Source: Nocardioides sp. Root190 | GTDB lineage: Bacteria; Actinomycetota; Actinomycetes; Propionibacteriales; Nocardioidaceae | Reading direction: 5' to 3' | Length of the DNA stretch: 64,000 bases | Assembly: GCF_001428565.1 (NCBI RefSeq) | Contig: NZ_LMIA01000010.1 | Span: forward strand, 186,001-250,000 | Shown: piece by piece, positions 43,323 through 52,546 of the stretch | How the letters are laid out: every line of letters begins with the position of its first letter | Numbering within the stretch: the first letter of the stretch is position 1 | The notes under the pieces: model-generated | Databases searched by the model: none | Told to the model about the DNA's origin: nothing | What the model saw: only the letters and a program-made list of their open reading frames with translations | Program-made: the position numbers and the translations under genes

Positions 43323-43361
43323 CCACCGGCTGACCCGCAACAAGAGCGGACCAGCCGGTGG
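43323..43361 (-). terminator. Rho-independent terminator after wag31
   Basis: Ten-base arms CCACCGGCTG and CAGCCGGTGG with a 19-base loop, followed on the minus strand by TG and TTTTT. It lies 31 bases beyond the wag31 stop and upstream of the DksA-like promoter. Confidence 0.82.
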
Positions 43362-43392
43362 ATCAAGCTTTCAGAAGCGCAGAACGAGTGGT

Positions 43393-44175
43393 TCAGGCCT
43401 CTTCTTCGCCGAGGATCGAGCGCAGCCGCTTGGGTGCGGGTGCCTCCTCGACCGGGGCGAGGGTGTCGCCCGGGGTCTGCAGCGACTCGAGCTGCTGGCT
43501 GAAGTAGCTCTTCAGGCGCGAGCGGTACTCGCGCTCGAAGGAGCGCAGCGTCTCGACCTCGGCAGAGAGCTTGTCGCGCTCCTTCTCGAGGTCACCGAAG
43601 AGCTGCGTACGACGCTCGGCGGTCTCGCTGTCGAGCATCTCCGCACGGGTGCGGGCGTCGGACTCGAGGCGGTCGGCCTTGACCTTGGCCTCGGACTCCA
43701 GACGCTCGGACTTGGTGCGAGCCTCGCCGACGATCTTGTCGGCCTCGTTCTTGGCGTCCTCGACGAGCTCGTCGGCGTTGCGCGTCGCGATCTCGAGCAG
43801 ACGGGCAGCGGCGTTGGACGCCTCGGGCACCGTCTCCACGCGGATCGTCTGCACACCGCCGGCCGGCGCTGCGGCGACAGGCACCGGAGCAGGCGTCGGG
43901 GCGACCGGCTCGATCGGAGCCGGTGCGGCGACCGGAACCTCGACCGGAGCGATCTGGGGAACAGGCGCGAGCTGGGTCGGCGCGTCGTACGCGGCCGACG
44001 AACCGGACTGAGCGGCTGCCAACTTGGAGCGAAGGTCGTCGTTCTCCTGAGTCAGGCGGGCAAGTTCGGCCTCCACCTCATCCAGGAACTGGTCGACCTC
44101 GCCCATGTCGTAGCCCTCGCGCAGCCGGACCGGCGTAAAGCGCTTGTTGCTCACGTCCTCAGGCGTCAGCGGCAT
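43393..44175 (-). CDS. wag31: DivIVA-type polar growth and septum protein Wag31
   Basis: Coiled-coil scaffold that marks curved membrane at poles and septa; 260 residues. The N-terminal DivIVA domain (MPLTPEDVSNKRFTPVRLREGYDMGEVDQFLDEVEAEL) has the membrane-binding loop; a Pro/Ala/Val-rich linker follows (about residues 65-110), then a long coiled coil (residues 115-225). ATG start with GAGGTC nearby. Its own promoter may be TAAGGT at 44222-44227. It ends in a rho-independent terminator. Confidence 0.94.
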   Translation of the reverse strand: MPLTPEDVSNKRFTPVRLREGYDMGEVDQFLDEVEAELARLTQENDDLRSKLAAAQSGSSAAYDAPTQLAPVPQIAPVEVPVAAPAPIEPVAPTPAPVPVAAAPAGGVQTIRVETVPEASNAAARLLEIATRNADELVEDAKNEADKIVGEARTKSERLESEAKVKADRLESDARTRAEMLDSETAERRTQLFGDLEKERDKLSAEVETLRSFEREYRSRLKSYFSQQLESLQTPGDTLAPVEEAPAPKRLRSILGEEEA

Positions 44176-44221
44176 GACCTCACCTATCTTCGAAGTTCAA
44201 GGACAAACTAACTTTCACCGA

Positions 44222-44227
44222 ACCTTA
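44222..44227 (-). promoter_or_regulatory. -10 hexamer TAAGGT upstream of wag31
   Basis: TAAGGT matches TANNNT and gives a leader of about 40 bases. No clear -35 element. Confidence 0.4.
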
Positions 44228-44274
44228 GCGCCTGCGGACGAGAAGCCCGCATCACCCGCGCACCGAGACGGTGT

Positions 44275-44568
44275 TCAGACCAGCAGTGTCGAGCGATTCA
44301 CGCTCAGTGCTACGTACGCGAGGATCATCACGAGCAGGAAGCTGAGGTCCAGCGCGAAATTTCCGATGCGGATCGGCTTGATCACCTTGCGCAGACCAGC
44401 GATGGGCGGGTCCGTGACGGTGTAGCAGAGCTCGAGGAACACCAGCGCCACGCCACGGGGCTCCCAGGTGCGGGCGAAGGCCTGCACCCAGTCGGTGATG
44501 AAGCGCACCCACAGGAACGCGATGAAGGCGAAGAGGATGCCCTCGATGATCCAGCCGGCGATGCTCAC
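44275..44568 (-). CDS. YggT family membrane protein
   Basis: A 97-residue protein with two membrane helices and the YggT motif around DPPIAGLRKVIKPIRIGNFALDLS. It sits between sepF and wag31, the usual place in Gram-positive bacteria, and may assist cell-envelope or division functions. The GTG at 44568 is chosen over longer readings because TAGATT lies seven bases before it and no Shine-Dalgarno sequence is seen. Confidence 0.88.
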   Translation of the reverse strand: MSIAGWIIEGILFAFIAFLWVRFITDWVQAFARTWEPRGVALVFLELCYTVTDPPIAGLRKVIKPIRIGNFALDLSFLLVMILAYVALSVNRSTLLV

Positions 44569-44575
44569 GGTTGCC

Positions 44576-44581
44576 AATCTA
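44576..44581 (-). promoter_or_regulatory. -10 hexamer TAGATT of a leaderless yggT promoter
   Basis: TAGATT followed by seven bases (GGCAACC) and GTG. Suggests that yggT has its own start site separate from sepF. Confidence 0.55.
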
Positions 44582-44627
44582 TCGGGTCGCGGGTGGCGGG
44601 TACGGACCCGGACCCTGCTCTGTGGCC

Positions 44628-44667
44628 GGGGATTTCGAGGTTCGGCGCTGGCGCGCCTCAATCACCG
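44628..44667. repeat. Extragenic imperfect palindrome, copy B
   Basis: GGGGATTTCGAGG on one side and CCTCAATCACCG on the other, around GGCGCTGGCGCG. It shares both flanks with the element at 24510-24555 and lies between sepF and yggT. Confidence 0.48.
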
Positions 44668-44688
44668 GGAACAGCTCGCGCCATGGGC

Positions 44689-45186
44689 TCAGCTCTGGTT
44701 GAAGAAGTCCCGGTCCGCGATGCGCTGCTTGTCCTCGGCGGCCACGGTGACGTTGGGCGGCGAGAGGAGGAAGACCTTGTTGGTCACCCGCTCGATGCTG
44801 CCACGCGTGGCGAAGATGAGGCCGGCGGCGAAGTCGACAAGACGCTTGGCGTCGGAGTCGTCCATCTCGGTGAGGTTCATGATCACCGGGATGCCCTCGC
44901 GGTAGGACTCGCCGACCGAGCGTGCGTCGTTGTAGGTCGTCGGGTGCAGCGTGGTGATCCGGGACAGCTCGGCCACGGTCGGCTGCGGGGCGACCGCAAC
45001 GGGCCGTCGGCGCTCGTCGAGGTCGGCGACCGGGTTGGACGGCACGGCGCGTACGGGACGGGCCTGGCGGGGCTCGCGCGCTTCACGCGCGGGAGCCTGC
45101 TCGGCGATCTCGTCGTCGTACTCGTCATAGCCGGTGTCTTCCAGCAGGCCGAGGTACTCGCCGATCCTGCGCATCGCACCGCTCAT
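44689..45186 (-). CDS. sepF: Cell division protein SepF
   Basis: FtsZ-binding membrane anchor of 165 residues. The amphipathic N-terminus ([13 protein letters not shown]) should bind membrane; the acidic and Pro-rich linker follows; the SepF core is at about residues 80-165 ([28 protein letters not shown] and [16 protein letters not shown]). Actinobacteria lack FtsA, so SepF probably tethers FtsZ, whose C-terminal tail is intact here. GGAGG eight bases before the ATG. A hairpin lies in its leader. Confidence 0.95.
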   Translation of the reverse strand: MSGAMRRIGEYLGLLEDTGYDEYDDEIAEQAPAREAREPRQARPVRAVPSNPVADLDERRRPVAVAPQPTVAELSRITTLHPTTYNDARSVGESYREGIPVIMNLTEMDDSDAKRLVDFAAGLIFATRGSIERVTNKVFLLSPPNVTVAAEDKQRIADRDFFNQS

Positions 45187-45208
45187 GACTGTTGCCTCCG
45201 TGATCCGT

Positions 45209-45227
45209 GCCCTCGGGTCTCGAGGGC
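45209..45227 (-). promoter_or_regulatory. Hairpin in the sepF leader
   Basis: Perfect seven-base arms GCCCTCG and CGAGGGC with a five-base loop, between the yggS stop and the sepF ribosome binding site. A TAATGT hexamer overlaps the yggS stop just upstream. It might be a weak terminator or an RNA control element. Confidence 0.4.
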
Positions 45228-45247
45228 AACTGGTGGTGTTCTGGACA

Positions 45248-45943
45248 TTACTGGACGTGGACCCTTGATCCGAGGACCGCGGAGCCGACGCGCACGTGTG
45301 TCGCGCCGACGGTGATCGCGGCCTCCAGGTCGCCGCTCATGCCGGCGGAGAGGAGGGTCGCGGTCGGGAACTGCTGGACGAAGCGTTGACGGATCCCGGC
45401 GAGCCGATCGAAGGCCACGACGGGGTCCTCCCCCAGCGGCGCGACGGCCATCAGGCCGCGCAGGGACAGCTCGGGGGCGGCGGCGACGTTCTCGGCGAGC
45501 CCTGCCAGGTCGTCGGGGTCGGCGCCGGCACGGTGGTCAGCTCCCGGCGGGTCGAGGCTGACCTGGAGCAGGACGTCGAGCCGGCGCTCCGACTCCCCTG
45601 CTCCCCGGGCCAGCCGGGAGACGAGGGAGGTGCGATCGACGGACTCGACGACGTGGGAGTAGCGGGCGACGGCGGCCGCCTTGTTGGACTGCAGGGCGCC
45701 GATGAAGTGCCAGCGCAGCGACAGGTCGCCGACGTCGGCGGCCTTGGCCTCTGCCTCCTGGTGGCGGTTCTCGCCGACGTCGCTGACCCCGAGGTCGGCC
45801 AGGATGCGCACGTCGCTCGCCGGGAAGAACTTGGTGACGACGACCAGCTCGACCCGATCCTCGCGGCCGGCAGCAGCGGCAGCGAGGTCGATGCGTTCGC
45901 GGACAGCTCGGAGCCTGGCCTGCAGCTCGTCGTGACGGGTCAT
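45248..45943 (-). CDS. YggS family pyridoxal phosphate homeostasis protein
   Basis: PLP-binding TIM-barrel protein of 231 residues without known enzyme activity, linked to vitamin B6 and amino acid balance. The PLP lysine is in [37 protein letters not shown] and [27 protein letters not shown] segments match the family. The ATG at 45943 overlaps the pgeF stop by four bases (ATGA). It sits between pgeF and sepF, as in most actinobacteria. Confidence 0.94.
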   Translation of the reverse strand: MTRHDELQARLRAVRERIDLAAAAAGREDRVELVVVTKFFPASDVRILADLGVSDVGENRHQEAEAKAADVGDLSLRWHFIGALQSNKAAAVARYSHVVESVDRTSLVSRLARGAGESERRLDVLLQVSLDPPGADHRAGADPDDLAGLAENVAAAPELSLRGLMAVAPLGEDPVVAFDRLAGIRQRFVQQFPTATLLSAGMSGDLEAAITVGATHVRVGSAVLGSRVHVQ

Positions 45944-46632
45944 GGCAGCCACACCAGTCCGGCGAGTCGTCCGGCGTCCGCACCGTCACGCCGGAAGGAG
46001 TGGAGCGTGGCGCTCTCGCGGGTGCAGCCGCCGACGGTGGTCGCGGTGACGCCGGCGGCCGCCAGCTGCGCGGCGACACCGGCACCGAGGTCCAGGGACG
46101 GCGTGCCCCACGTCGTCTGCGCGTGGGTGGCCGGCACCCGCGCGGCGATCTCCGTGCGCATCGCCTCGGGCACCTCGTAGCAACCGCCGCAGATGTGTGG
46201 TCCGATCCACGCCAGGATCTCGCCGGCACCGAGCGCGCGCATCTGCTCGACGGTGCGGGTCACCACGTCGAGCTCGACCCCGCGTCGACCGGCGTGCGCT
46301 ACCCCGAGCACCCCCGCCTCAGCGCTGGCGAGGAGGACGGGCACGCAGTCGGCCACCCGGACCATCAGCGCCGTGCCCGCCAGGGTCGTGACCATGCCGT
46401 CACCCACGGGGAGGGCCCGGACGTCCCCGGGACGGTCCAGGACCACGACCTCGCACCCGTGGACCTGATCGGTGCGCGCGAACGCGACGCCCAGCTCGGC
46501 GCCGAGCAGTCCGAGCGCGCCCTCGAGGTCGCCGCGCTCCGCGACGTCGATCGAGACGTCCGTGAACGCGACCTCGACCCGGCGCCCACCAGTGGCGGGA
46601 TCCGGGTCGAGGTGATCGCGGAACGAGAACAC
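45940..46632 (-). CDS. pgeF: Peptidoglycan editing factor PgeF (YfiH, laccase-domain protein)
   Basis: A 230-residue member of the DUF152/YfiH family. Members act as purine nucleoside phosphorylases/deaminases, and the E. coli protein corrects peptidoglycan precursors. Zinc ligands are His in DQVHGCEV, Cys in VRVADCVPVLL and His in VAHAGRRG. IGPHICGGCYEV is also typical. GTG start at 46632, two bases after the ftsZ stop. Its place next to ftsZ fits a cell-wall role. Confidence 0.92.
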   Translation of the reverse strand: MFSFRDHLDPDPATGGRRVEVAFTDVSIDVAERGDLEGALGLLGAELGVAFARTDQVHGCEVVVLDRPGDVRALPVGDGMVTTLAGTALMVRVADCVPVLLASAEAGVLGVAHAGRRGVELDVVTRTVEQMRALGAGEILAWIGPHICGGCYEVPEAMRTEIAARVPATHAQTTWGTPSLDLGAGVAAQLAAAGVTATTVGGCTRESATLHSFRRDGADAGRLAGLVWLP

Positions 46633-46634
46633 GA

Positions 46635-47819
46635 CTACTTGAGGAAGTCGGGCACGTCCAGGTCGTCGCCGTCGTCGAACTGCATCGGCGCCGGGGTGGT
46701 GCGGGCACCGACGGGCTGCGGCTCGACCGGGGCGTTGTCCCTGGTCTGGCTGGCCTGCGCCGGGGACTGCTCCTGGCGAGCGGTCGACGGGCTGGCGGCG
46801 GGGGTGCTCGGACGCGAAGCCACCGCGGCCGCCTGCTGGCGGCGTGCTGCGGACTCGTCACGACGCTTGGGCAGGCCGCCGTCGAACCCGGCGGCGATGA
46901 CCGTCACCCGCACCTCGTCGCCGAGGGCGTCGTCGATGATCGTGCCGAAGATGATGTTGGCGTCCTCGTGGACCGAGTCGGCCACCATCGCGGCGGCCTC
47001 GTTGATCTCGAAGATGCCGAGGTCGGAGCCTCCCGCGATCGAGAGCAGCACGCCGTGGGCGCCGTCGATCGACGCCTCGAGCAGGGGGCTGCTGATCGCC
47101 ATCTCGGCTGCCTGCAGCGCCCGGTTCTCCCCGCGCGCGGAGCCGATGCCCATCAGGGCCGAGCCGGCGTTGCTCATGACCGCCTTGACATCGGCGAAGT
47201 CGACGTTGATCAGGCCCGGGGTGGTGATCAGGTCGGTGATGCCGGAGACGCCCTGCAGGAGCACCTGGTCGGCCTGCTTGAACGCGTCGAGCATCGACAC
47301 GTTGCGGTCCGAGATCTGGAGCAACCGGTCGTTCGGGATCACGATGAGGGTGTCGACCTCCTCGCGGAGACGCTCGATGCCCTCGTCGGCCGACTTCTTG
47401 CGGCGGGCACCCTCGAAGGTGAAGGGCCGCGTCACGACACCGATCGTCAGCGCACCGAGGGAGCGCGCGATCCGGGCCACGACGGGCGCGCCGCCGGTGC
47501 CGGTGCCGCCGCCCTCGCCAGCGGTGACGAAGACCATGTCGGCGCCCTTGAGCACCTCTTCGATCTCCTCGGCGTGGTCCTCGGCGGCCCTGCCGCCGAC
47601 GTCGGGGTTGGCGCCCGCACCGAGTCCGCGGGTCAGCTCCCGACCGATGTCGAGCTTCACGTCGGCGTCGCTCATCAGCAACGCCTGCGCGTCGGTGTTG
47701 ATGGCGATGAACTCGACGCCCTTGAGCCCGACCTCGATCATGCGGTTGACGGCGTTGACGCCACCACCGCCAATGCCGACGACCTTGATGATCGCCAGGT
47801 AGTTCTGTGCTGCAGCCAC
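46635..47819 (-). CDS. ftsZ: Cell division GTPase FtsZ
   Basis: Tubulin-like protein that forms the Z-ring; 394 residues. GTP-binding signature [14 protein letters not shown] (about residues 101-114), T7 loop [11 protein letters not shown], and the conserved C-terminal peptide [10 protein letters not shown] that binds SepF and FtsW. The linker before it (about residues 320-380) is Ala/Gln/Pro-rich. GTG start with AGGAGGGG about ten bases upstream. The 197-base leader suggests a separate strong promoter. Confidence 0.97.
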   Translation of the reverse strand: MAAAQNYLAIIKVVGIGGGGVNAVNRMIEVGLKGVEFIAINTDAQALLMSDADVKLDIGRELTRGLGAGANPDVGGRAAEDHAEEIEEVLKGADMVFVTAGEGGGTGTGGAPVVARIARSLGALTIGVVTRPFTFEGARRKKSADEGIERLREEVDTLIVIPNDRLLQISDRNVSMLDAFKQADQVLLQGVSGITDLITTPGLINVDFADVKAVMSNAGSALMGIGSARGENRALQAAEMAISSPLLEASIDGAHGVLLSIAGGSDLGIFEINEAAAMVADSVHEDANIIFGTIIDDALGDEVRVTVIAAGFDGGLPKRRDESAARRQQAAAVASRPSTPAASPSTARQEQSPAQASQTRDNAPVEPQPVGARTTPAPMQFDDGDDLDVPDFLK

Positions 47820-48016
47820 GGCGGCTCACCCCTCCTGTAGGTGTGGATCCGAATGAGGACAGCCGGACCGCTTCCCCGGGCCCGACTGACGAGCTGAAAC
47901 CCTGACCCTCAACCTGAGGGTTATAGTTATGTCAACCTCGTCGTGCTGACGACAGTAGGTACGCCGGTCCTGTGCACGGCGCAGACACGCCGCGCCACTG
48001 TCGAGGAGACGCGAAA
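47820..48016 (-). promoter_or_regulatory. ftsZ upstream region with 17-base palindrome
   Basis: The spacer contains the least GC-rich stretch nearby: TTGACA (complement of 47930-47935) and TATAAC (complement of 47920-47925), only four bases apart, so not a standard pair. The palindrome ACCCTCA-ACC-TGAGGGT at 47905-47921 overlaps the edge of TATAAC and would cover the start site. It ends with the strong ftsZ ribosome binding site. Confidence 0.5.
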
Positions 48017-48757
48017 TCAGCGGGTGGTCGGGGCTCCGGGCACCGAGACGTCGTACGTCGTGGCCTTCTGGCCCAACAGGTCGAGCAGCACCGCGGCCTT
48101 GTCCTCGGACTGGTCCGCACTCCCCCACCGCACCAGCCGGCCGTCGCGCAGGTGCAGGAGGATCTCGTCGACGGTGCGGACCTCGACGTGGTCGACCAGC
48201 TCGGCGACCTCGCCGTCGAGAGCAGCCACGACGGCCGCGCCCTCGCGCAGTGCGTCACGGTCGGCGCCGGCGCCGACCTTCACCCGGGGCAGCCCGTCAC
48301 GGGCGCGCTGCGGCGCCGGGAAGGCGTTCCCGTCCGCGTCGAGCGCCACGACCTTCGTCCCCCGGTCGAGCACCGCGATCGGCACCCGCTCCACGATCTC
48401 GATCCGGATGTCGTGGGGCCACTTGCGCGACACGTCGACGCTCTTGACGGCCGCCAGCGACTTGACCCGCTTCTCGATCGAACCGAGGTCGATCTGGACC
48501 AGCTGGTCCCCGGTCGGCACCTCGGCCGCGGCCAGGACCTGCTTGTCGTCGACCAGGTCGTTGCCGATCAGCTCGACTCCCTCGGCCCGCAACCAGGACG
48601 AGAAGTAGAGGGCGTAGATCCCGAAGCCGAGCAGCAGGACCGCTGCGGTGCCGCCGACGATGTAGCGCCACGTCAGCCAGCGGCGGGCGCGCTGGCGTCG
48701 GGCAAAGGCCTTGCGGGCGCGCTCCTGGAGGGAGAGCGCGGTCCGGTTCCTAGCCAC
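48017..48757 (-). CDS. ftsQ: Cell division protein FtsQ
   Basis: Bitopic division protein of 246 residues: basic cytoplasmic N-terminus, one helix (YIVGGTAAVLLLGFGIYALYF), a POTRA domain (EGVELIGNDLVDDKQVLAAAEVPTGDQL) and the FtsQ domain (KSLAAVKSVDVSRKWPHDIRIEIVER). It links septal synthesis proteins outside the membrane. GTG start overlapping the murC stop by eight bases. Confidence 0.94.
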   Translation of the reverse strand: MARNRTALSLQERARKAFARRQRARRWLTWRYIVGGTAAVLLLGFGIYALYFSSWLRAEGVELIGNDLVDDKQVLAAAEVPTGDQLVQIDLGSIEKRVKSLAAVKSVDVSRKWPHDIRIEIVERVPIAVLDRGTKVVALDADGNAFPAPQRARDGLPRVKVGAGADRDALREGAAVVAALDGEVAELVDHVEVRTVDEILLHLRDGRLVRWGSADQSEDKAAVLLDLLGQKATTYDVSVPGAPTTR

Positions 48758-50123
48758 GCGCCCGCTCCGCCAGCGCGGTGAGGAGCAGCGGAGCCAGTGC
48801 CGTGACGTCGCCGGCGCCGAGGGTGAGCAGCAGGTCCCCCGGTCGGGCGAGGCCCACCAGCATGGGGACCGCGTCCTCGCGGTCGGCGACGAAGTGGACC
48901 CGGTCAGGAGGAAGTGTCACCGCGCCGGCCACCAGGGCGCCGGTGACCTCCGGGTCGGGGTCCTCGCGCGCGACGTAGACGTCGAGGACGACGACCTCGT
49001 CGGCCGCAGCGAGCTCGGCACCCATCGCGGTGCCGAAGATGCGGGTCCGCGAGACGAGGTGGGGCTGGAAGCAGACGATCAGGCGCTGGTCGCCCGACAC
49101 GAGCGAGCGGGCGGCCTCGAGGTCGCCGCGGATCTCGCTCGGGTGGTGGGCGTAGGAGTCGTGGACCCGCACCCCGCCCGCCTCACCGATCGGCTCCATG
49201 CGTCGCTTCGCGCCGCGGTGCCGGGCCAGCCCCCGGACGAGGGCGGCCGGGTCTGCGCCGAGCTCGAGGCCGACCGCCAGGGCGTAGAGCGCGTCCTGGG
49301 CGTAGTGCCGCCCCGGGACGGCCAGCTCGACCACGCCGAGGTCCTCCCCGCGTGCCTCGACGCGGAACCGGGTCCCGCCACCTTCGATGACGAGGTCGTG
49401 TCCGCGCACGGTGGCACCGTCGAAGAAGCCTGCGGTCACGTCCGCCAGGTCTGCACGGTCCGCGATCGTGACCCGGGCGCGACGGGCGAACTCCGCGAAG
49501 GCGGCGTCGTACGCCTCGGAGGTGCCCCAGTGGTCGAGGTGATCGGCGTCGACGTTGGTGATCACGGCGATGTCGGGGGTGTAGACGAGGAAGGCGCCGT
49601 CGGACTCGTCTGCCTCCACGACGGCGACCGGTCCGGCGCCCAGCCGGGCGTTGGTGCCGAGCGTCTCGACCTCGGCGCCGATCGCGAAGATCGGGTCGAT
49701 GCCCGCCTCCTGGAGCGCGACGGTGGTCATCGCGGTCGTGGTGGTCTTGCCGTGGGTCCCGGCGATCGCGACCACCGAGCGGCCGAGCAGCACGGACTGG
49801 AGCCCGGCCGACCTCGGCCACAGGCGGAGCCCGCGTGCCGTCGCGGCGACGATCTCGGGGTTGTCCTCACGGGCGGCGGTCGTCGCGACCACGGTGTCGA
49901 CGCCGTCGAGGTGCGAGGCGTCGTGGCCGACGTGGACGGTGATCCCCTCGCTGCGCAGTGCCTGCACGACCGCGGAGTCGTTGGCGTCGCTGCCGCTGAC
50001 GGCGATCCCGGCGCCGTGCATCAGCCGGGCGATCCCGGAGAGTCCGGCGCCGCCGATGCCGACGAAGTGGACCCGTCCCAGTCGGTCCGCGGCCAGGATC
50101 TCGTCGGGGACCGGGATCTTCAC
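48750..50123 (-). CDS. murC: UDP-N-acetylmuramate--L-alanine ligase
   Basis: Adds L-alanine to UDP-MurNAc, the first step of stem-peptide synthesis; 457 residues. Dinucleotide-like start VHFVGIGGAGLSGIARLM, ATP loop AIAGTHGKTTTTAM (about residues 107-120), VVEADESDGAFL and the substrate region DSYAHHPSEI. GTG start at 50123 overlapping the murG stop by four bases; the longer reading from 50246 lies inside murG. Confidence 0.96.
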   Translation of the reverse strand: MKIPVPDEILAADRLGRVHFVGIGGAGLSGIARLMHGAGIAVSGSDANDSAVVQALRSEGITVHVGHDASHLDGVDTVVATTAAREDNPEIVAATARGLRLWPRSAGLQSVLLGRSVVAIAGTHGKTTTTAMTTVALQEAGIDPIFAIGAEVETLGTNARLGAGPVAVVEADESDGAFLVYTPDIAVITNVDADHLDHWGTSEAYDAAFAEFARRARVTIADRADLADVTAGFFDGATVRGHDLVIEGGGTRFRVEARGEDLGVVELAVPGRHYAQDALYALAVGLELGADPAALVRGLARHRGAKRRMEPIGEAGGVRVHDSYAHHPSEIRGDLEAARSLVSGDQRLIVCFQPHLVSRTRIFGTAMGAELAAADEVVVLDVYVAREDPDPEVTGALVAGAVTLPPDRVHFVADREDAVPMLVGLARPGDLLLTLGAGDVTALAPLLLTALAERARG

Positions 50124-51223
50124 CGTCGGGCCCCGCTCACTCCGGCCGCGTCGCGGATGATCCGGGCCAGTCGCTCGTCCGCGTCGCGCGGGACCAGGTG
50201 CGCCGCGGCGCTGCCCATCGCAGCCAGGCGAGCAGGGTCGGCGCACAGGTCGGGCACGGTGTCGGCGACGTAGTCGGCGTTGAAGTCGGCGTCGTCCACC
50301 AGGAGCGCACCCCCCGCATCGACGACCGGGCGGGCGTTCTGGACCTGCTCGCCGTTGCCGATGGCGAGCGGGACGAAGATGGCGGGGACGCCGGTGGACG
50401 ACGCCTCCACGACGCTCGAGGCGCCGGCGCGACAGATCATCAGGTCTGCTGCGGCCAGCGCGAGATCCATCCGGTCCACGAACGGGAGCACGACGTAGGG
50501 AACCCCGGTCGGAACCGGGGTGGACCAGCTCGGATCACTGGCACCGTTGGGCCCGATCACGTGCAGGACCTGGACCCCCGCGGACCCGAGCGCCGCGGCC
50601 GCACCACTGACGGCCTGGTTCAGCCGCCGGGCCCCCTGGGAGCCACCGGTGACCACCAGGGTCGGCAGGTCGGCATCGAGACCGAAGAACGACCGGGCCT
50701 CGGCACGCAGCGCACCGCGGTCGAGCGTCGCGATCATCTGCCGGATCGGCAGGCCGACGTACTCGGCGTTCCTCAACGGGGTGTCGGGAAAGCTCACCGC
50801 GACCCGGGTCGCCACGCGGGCGCCGAACTTGTTGGCGATGCCGGGCAGGGCGTTCTGCTCGTGCACGACCAGTGGCAGCTTGCGCCGGCGCGCGGCGACG
50901 TAGACGGGCATCGAGACGTAGCCGCCGTAGCCGACCACCACGTCGGGGCGGACGTCGTCGATCACCTCCATGGCGGCCTTGACCGCTGTGCGCAGTCGGC
51001 TCGGCACCAGGGCGAGGTCCTTGCCGGGCTTGCGGGGCAGCGGCACCGGCGGCACCAGCCGCAACGGATAGCCGGCTGCCGGCACCACCTTGTTCTCGAG
51101 GCCACGAGGGGTACCGAGGCAGGTGATCTCGACATCGGGGTCGAGGCGTCGCAGGGCATCTGCGGTGGCGAGCAGTGGCGAGGTGTGCCCCGCCGTTCCC
51201 CCACCGGCCAACAAGACTCGCAC
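50120..51223 (-). CDS. murG: UDP-GlcNAc--lipid I N-acetylglucosaminyl transferase
   Basis: Peripheral membrane GT28 glycosyltransferase converting lipid I to lipid II; 367 residues. N-terminal loop LLAGGGTAGHTSP, VVVGYGGYVSMP, HEQNALPGIANK and the donor-binding ICRAGASSVVEAS with IGNGEQVQNA. GTG start at 51223, nine bases after the ftsW stop. Confidence 0.96.
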   Translation of the reverse strand: MRVLLAGGGTAGHTSPLLATADALRRLDPDVEITCLGTPRGLENKVVPAAGYPLRLVPPVPLPRKPGKDLALVPSRLRTAVKAAMEVIDDVRPDVVVGYGGYVSMPVYVAARRRKLPLVVHEQNALPGIANKFGARVATRVAVSFPDTPLRNAEYVGLPIRQMIATLDRGALRAEARSFFGLDADLPTLVVTGGSQGARRLNQAVSGAAAALGSAGVQVLHVIGPNGASDPSWSTPVPTGVPYVVLPFVDRMDLALAAADLMICRAGASSVVEASSTGVPAIFVPLAIGNGEQVQNARPVVDAGGALLVDDADFNADYVADTVPDLCADPARLAAMGSAAAHLVPRDADERLARIIRDAAGVSGARR

Positions 51224-51232
51224 GCCGCCAAC

Positions 51233-52546
51233 CTACCGGCGGGCCGAGAGCCCGGCGGACCGGGCCTTGCGCCGCTGCTTGAGCGCGCGGGCCGCCGCGG
51301 GCTCACGCCGCGCGAAGCCGATCACCAGGCCGAGCGCGGCCAGTGTCGGGAGCAGGCTGGAACCGCCGTAGGACACGAGCGGCAGCGGGATCCCGATGAC
51401 CGGCAGGAGCGCCAGCACCATGCCCACGTTGATGATCATCTGCCCGAGCAGCCACACGACGATGCCGAAGGTGCAGTAGCGGACGAAGGGGTCGCGCGCC
51501 TCGCGGGCCACGCGCACGCCGGCGTAGGCGATGACGAGGAACAGGCCGATGACCAGCAGGGTGCCGACCAGCCCGAGCTCCTCGCCCAGGACGGCGAAGA
51601 TGAAGTCGGTGTGGGCCTCGGGCAGCTGGCCCCACTTCTGTTGGCTCGCCCCGATCCCCTCACCGAAGACGCCACCGCTGGAGAGTGCGTAGAGACCGTG
51701 GGCCGGCTGCCAGCCCGTGCCGTGGTAGTCCTTGAAGGGATCGATGAAGTTCACCAGTCGCGCGGCTCGCACCGACGAGGTGGCGGCGAGGGCCAGGGCC
51801 AGCGTCGACACCGAGAGCAGCGCGATGAAGAACAGCTTGCCGGGCGCTCCGACCACCCAGAGCATCGCCACGAGCAGCGCGAAGAAGACCAGTGCGGTGC
51901 CGAGGTCGCGGCCGAAGATGACCAGGCCCGTCGCCAGCGCCATGCCGGGCACGACCGGCACGAGCATCTGGTGCAGGCTGCCCAACCGTCGTTCCTTGTT
52001 GGCATAGATGTGGGCGGCCCAGATCACCAGCGAGAGCTTCGCGATCTCCGACGGCTGGATCTGCAGCGGGCCGATCGCCAGCCAGTTGGTGTTGCCGTTG
52101 ATCTTGACCCCGACGACCGCCGTGAGCGCGAGCATGACCAGCGAGATCGAGAAGGCGGGATAGGACAGCCCGCGGACCCAGCGCACCGACACCCGCGAGG
52201 CGATGAAGGCGCACGGAACGCCGATCAGCACCCACATCACCTGACGCCGCACGACCGTGTAGGAGTCGCCCGTCTTCTGGTACGACGCCACGCTGGACGC
52301 GCTCAGCACCATGATCAGGCCGATGGTCAGCAGGAGCGCCGTGGCGCCGAGGAGCAGGTAGTAGGTCGTCAGCGGGCGATCGAGCGCGACCTTGAGGGCG
52401 CTGACCCAGCTCGGGCGGCGGACCGCGGCCCTGGGGCGGAGCGAGAAGCGGAACTTCTCGGGGTTCGCTGTGGTGATGACCCGTCCCCCGCTTCCTGACT
52501 CAGTGCTCCTCGACGTACCCGGTGACCGCCGCGGCGAACGCGTCAC
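51233..52546 (-). CDS. ftsW: Septal peptidoglycan glycosyltransferase FtsW
   Basis: SEDS-family polymerase with about ten helices that works with the division PBP; up to 437 residues. Motifs: NGNTNWLAIGPLQIQPSEIAKL, GLYALSSGGVFGEGIGASQQKWG, LPEAHTDFIFAVLGEELG and LPLVSYGGSSLL. The start is uncertain: the only in-frame start codon before the first helix is GTG at 52546, which overlaps murD by 47 bases and gives a 60-residue cytoplasmic tail. Confidence 0.94.
   Translation of the reverse strand: MTRSPRRSPGTSRSTESGSGGRVITTANPEKFRFSLRPRAAVRRPSWVSALKVALDRPLTTYYLLLGATALLLTIGLIMVLSASSVASYQKTGDSYTVVRRQVMWVLIGVPCAFIASRVSVRWVRGLSYPAFSISLVMLALTAVVGVKINGNTNWLAIGPLQIQPSEIAKLSLVIWAAHIYANKERRLGSLHQMLVPVVPGMALATGLVIFGRDLGTALVFFALLVAMLWVVGAPGKLFFIALLSVSTLALALAATSSVRAARLVNFIDPFKDYHGTGWQPAHGLYALSSGGVFGEGIGASQQKWGQLPEAHTDFIFAVLGEELGLVGTLLVIGLFLVIAYAGVRVAREARDPFVRYCTFGIVVWLLGQMIINVGMVLALLPVIGIPLPLVSYGGSSLLPTLAALGLVIGFARREPAAARALKQRRKARSAGLSARR

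Noticed and set aside
47920..47935. TTGACA and TATAAC upstream of ftsZ as a standard promoter
   Set aside because: Only four bases separate them, while 16-18 are needed. Each could belong to a different promoter, so I report the region without claiming a pair.
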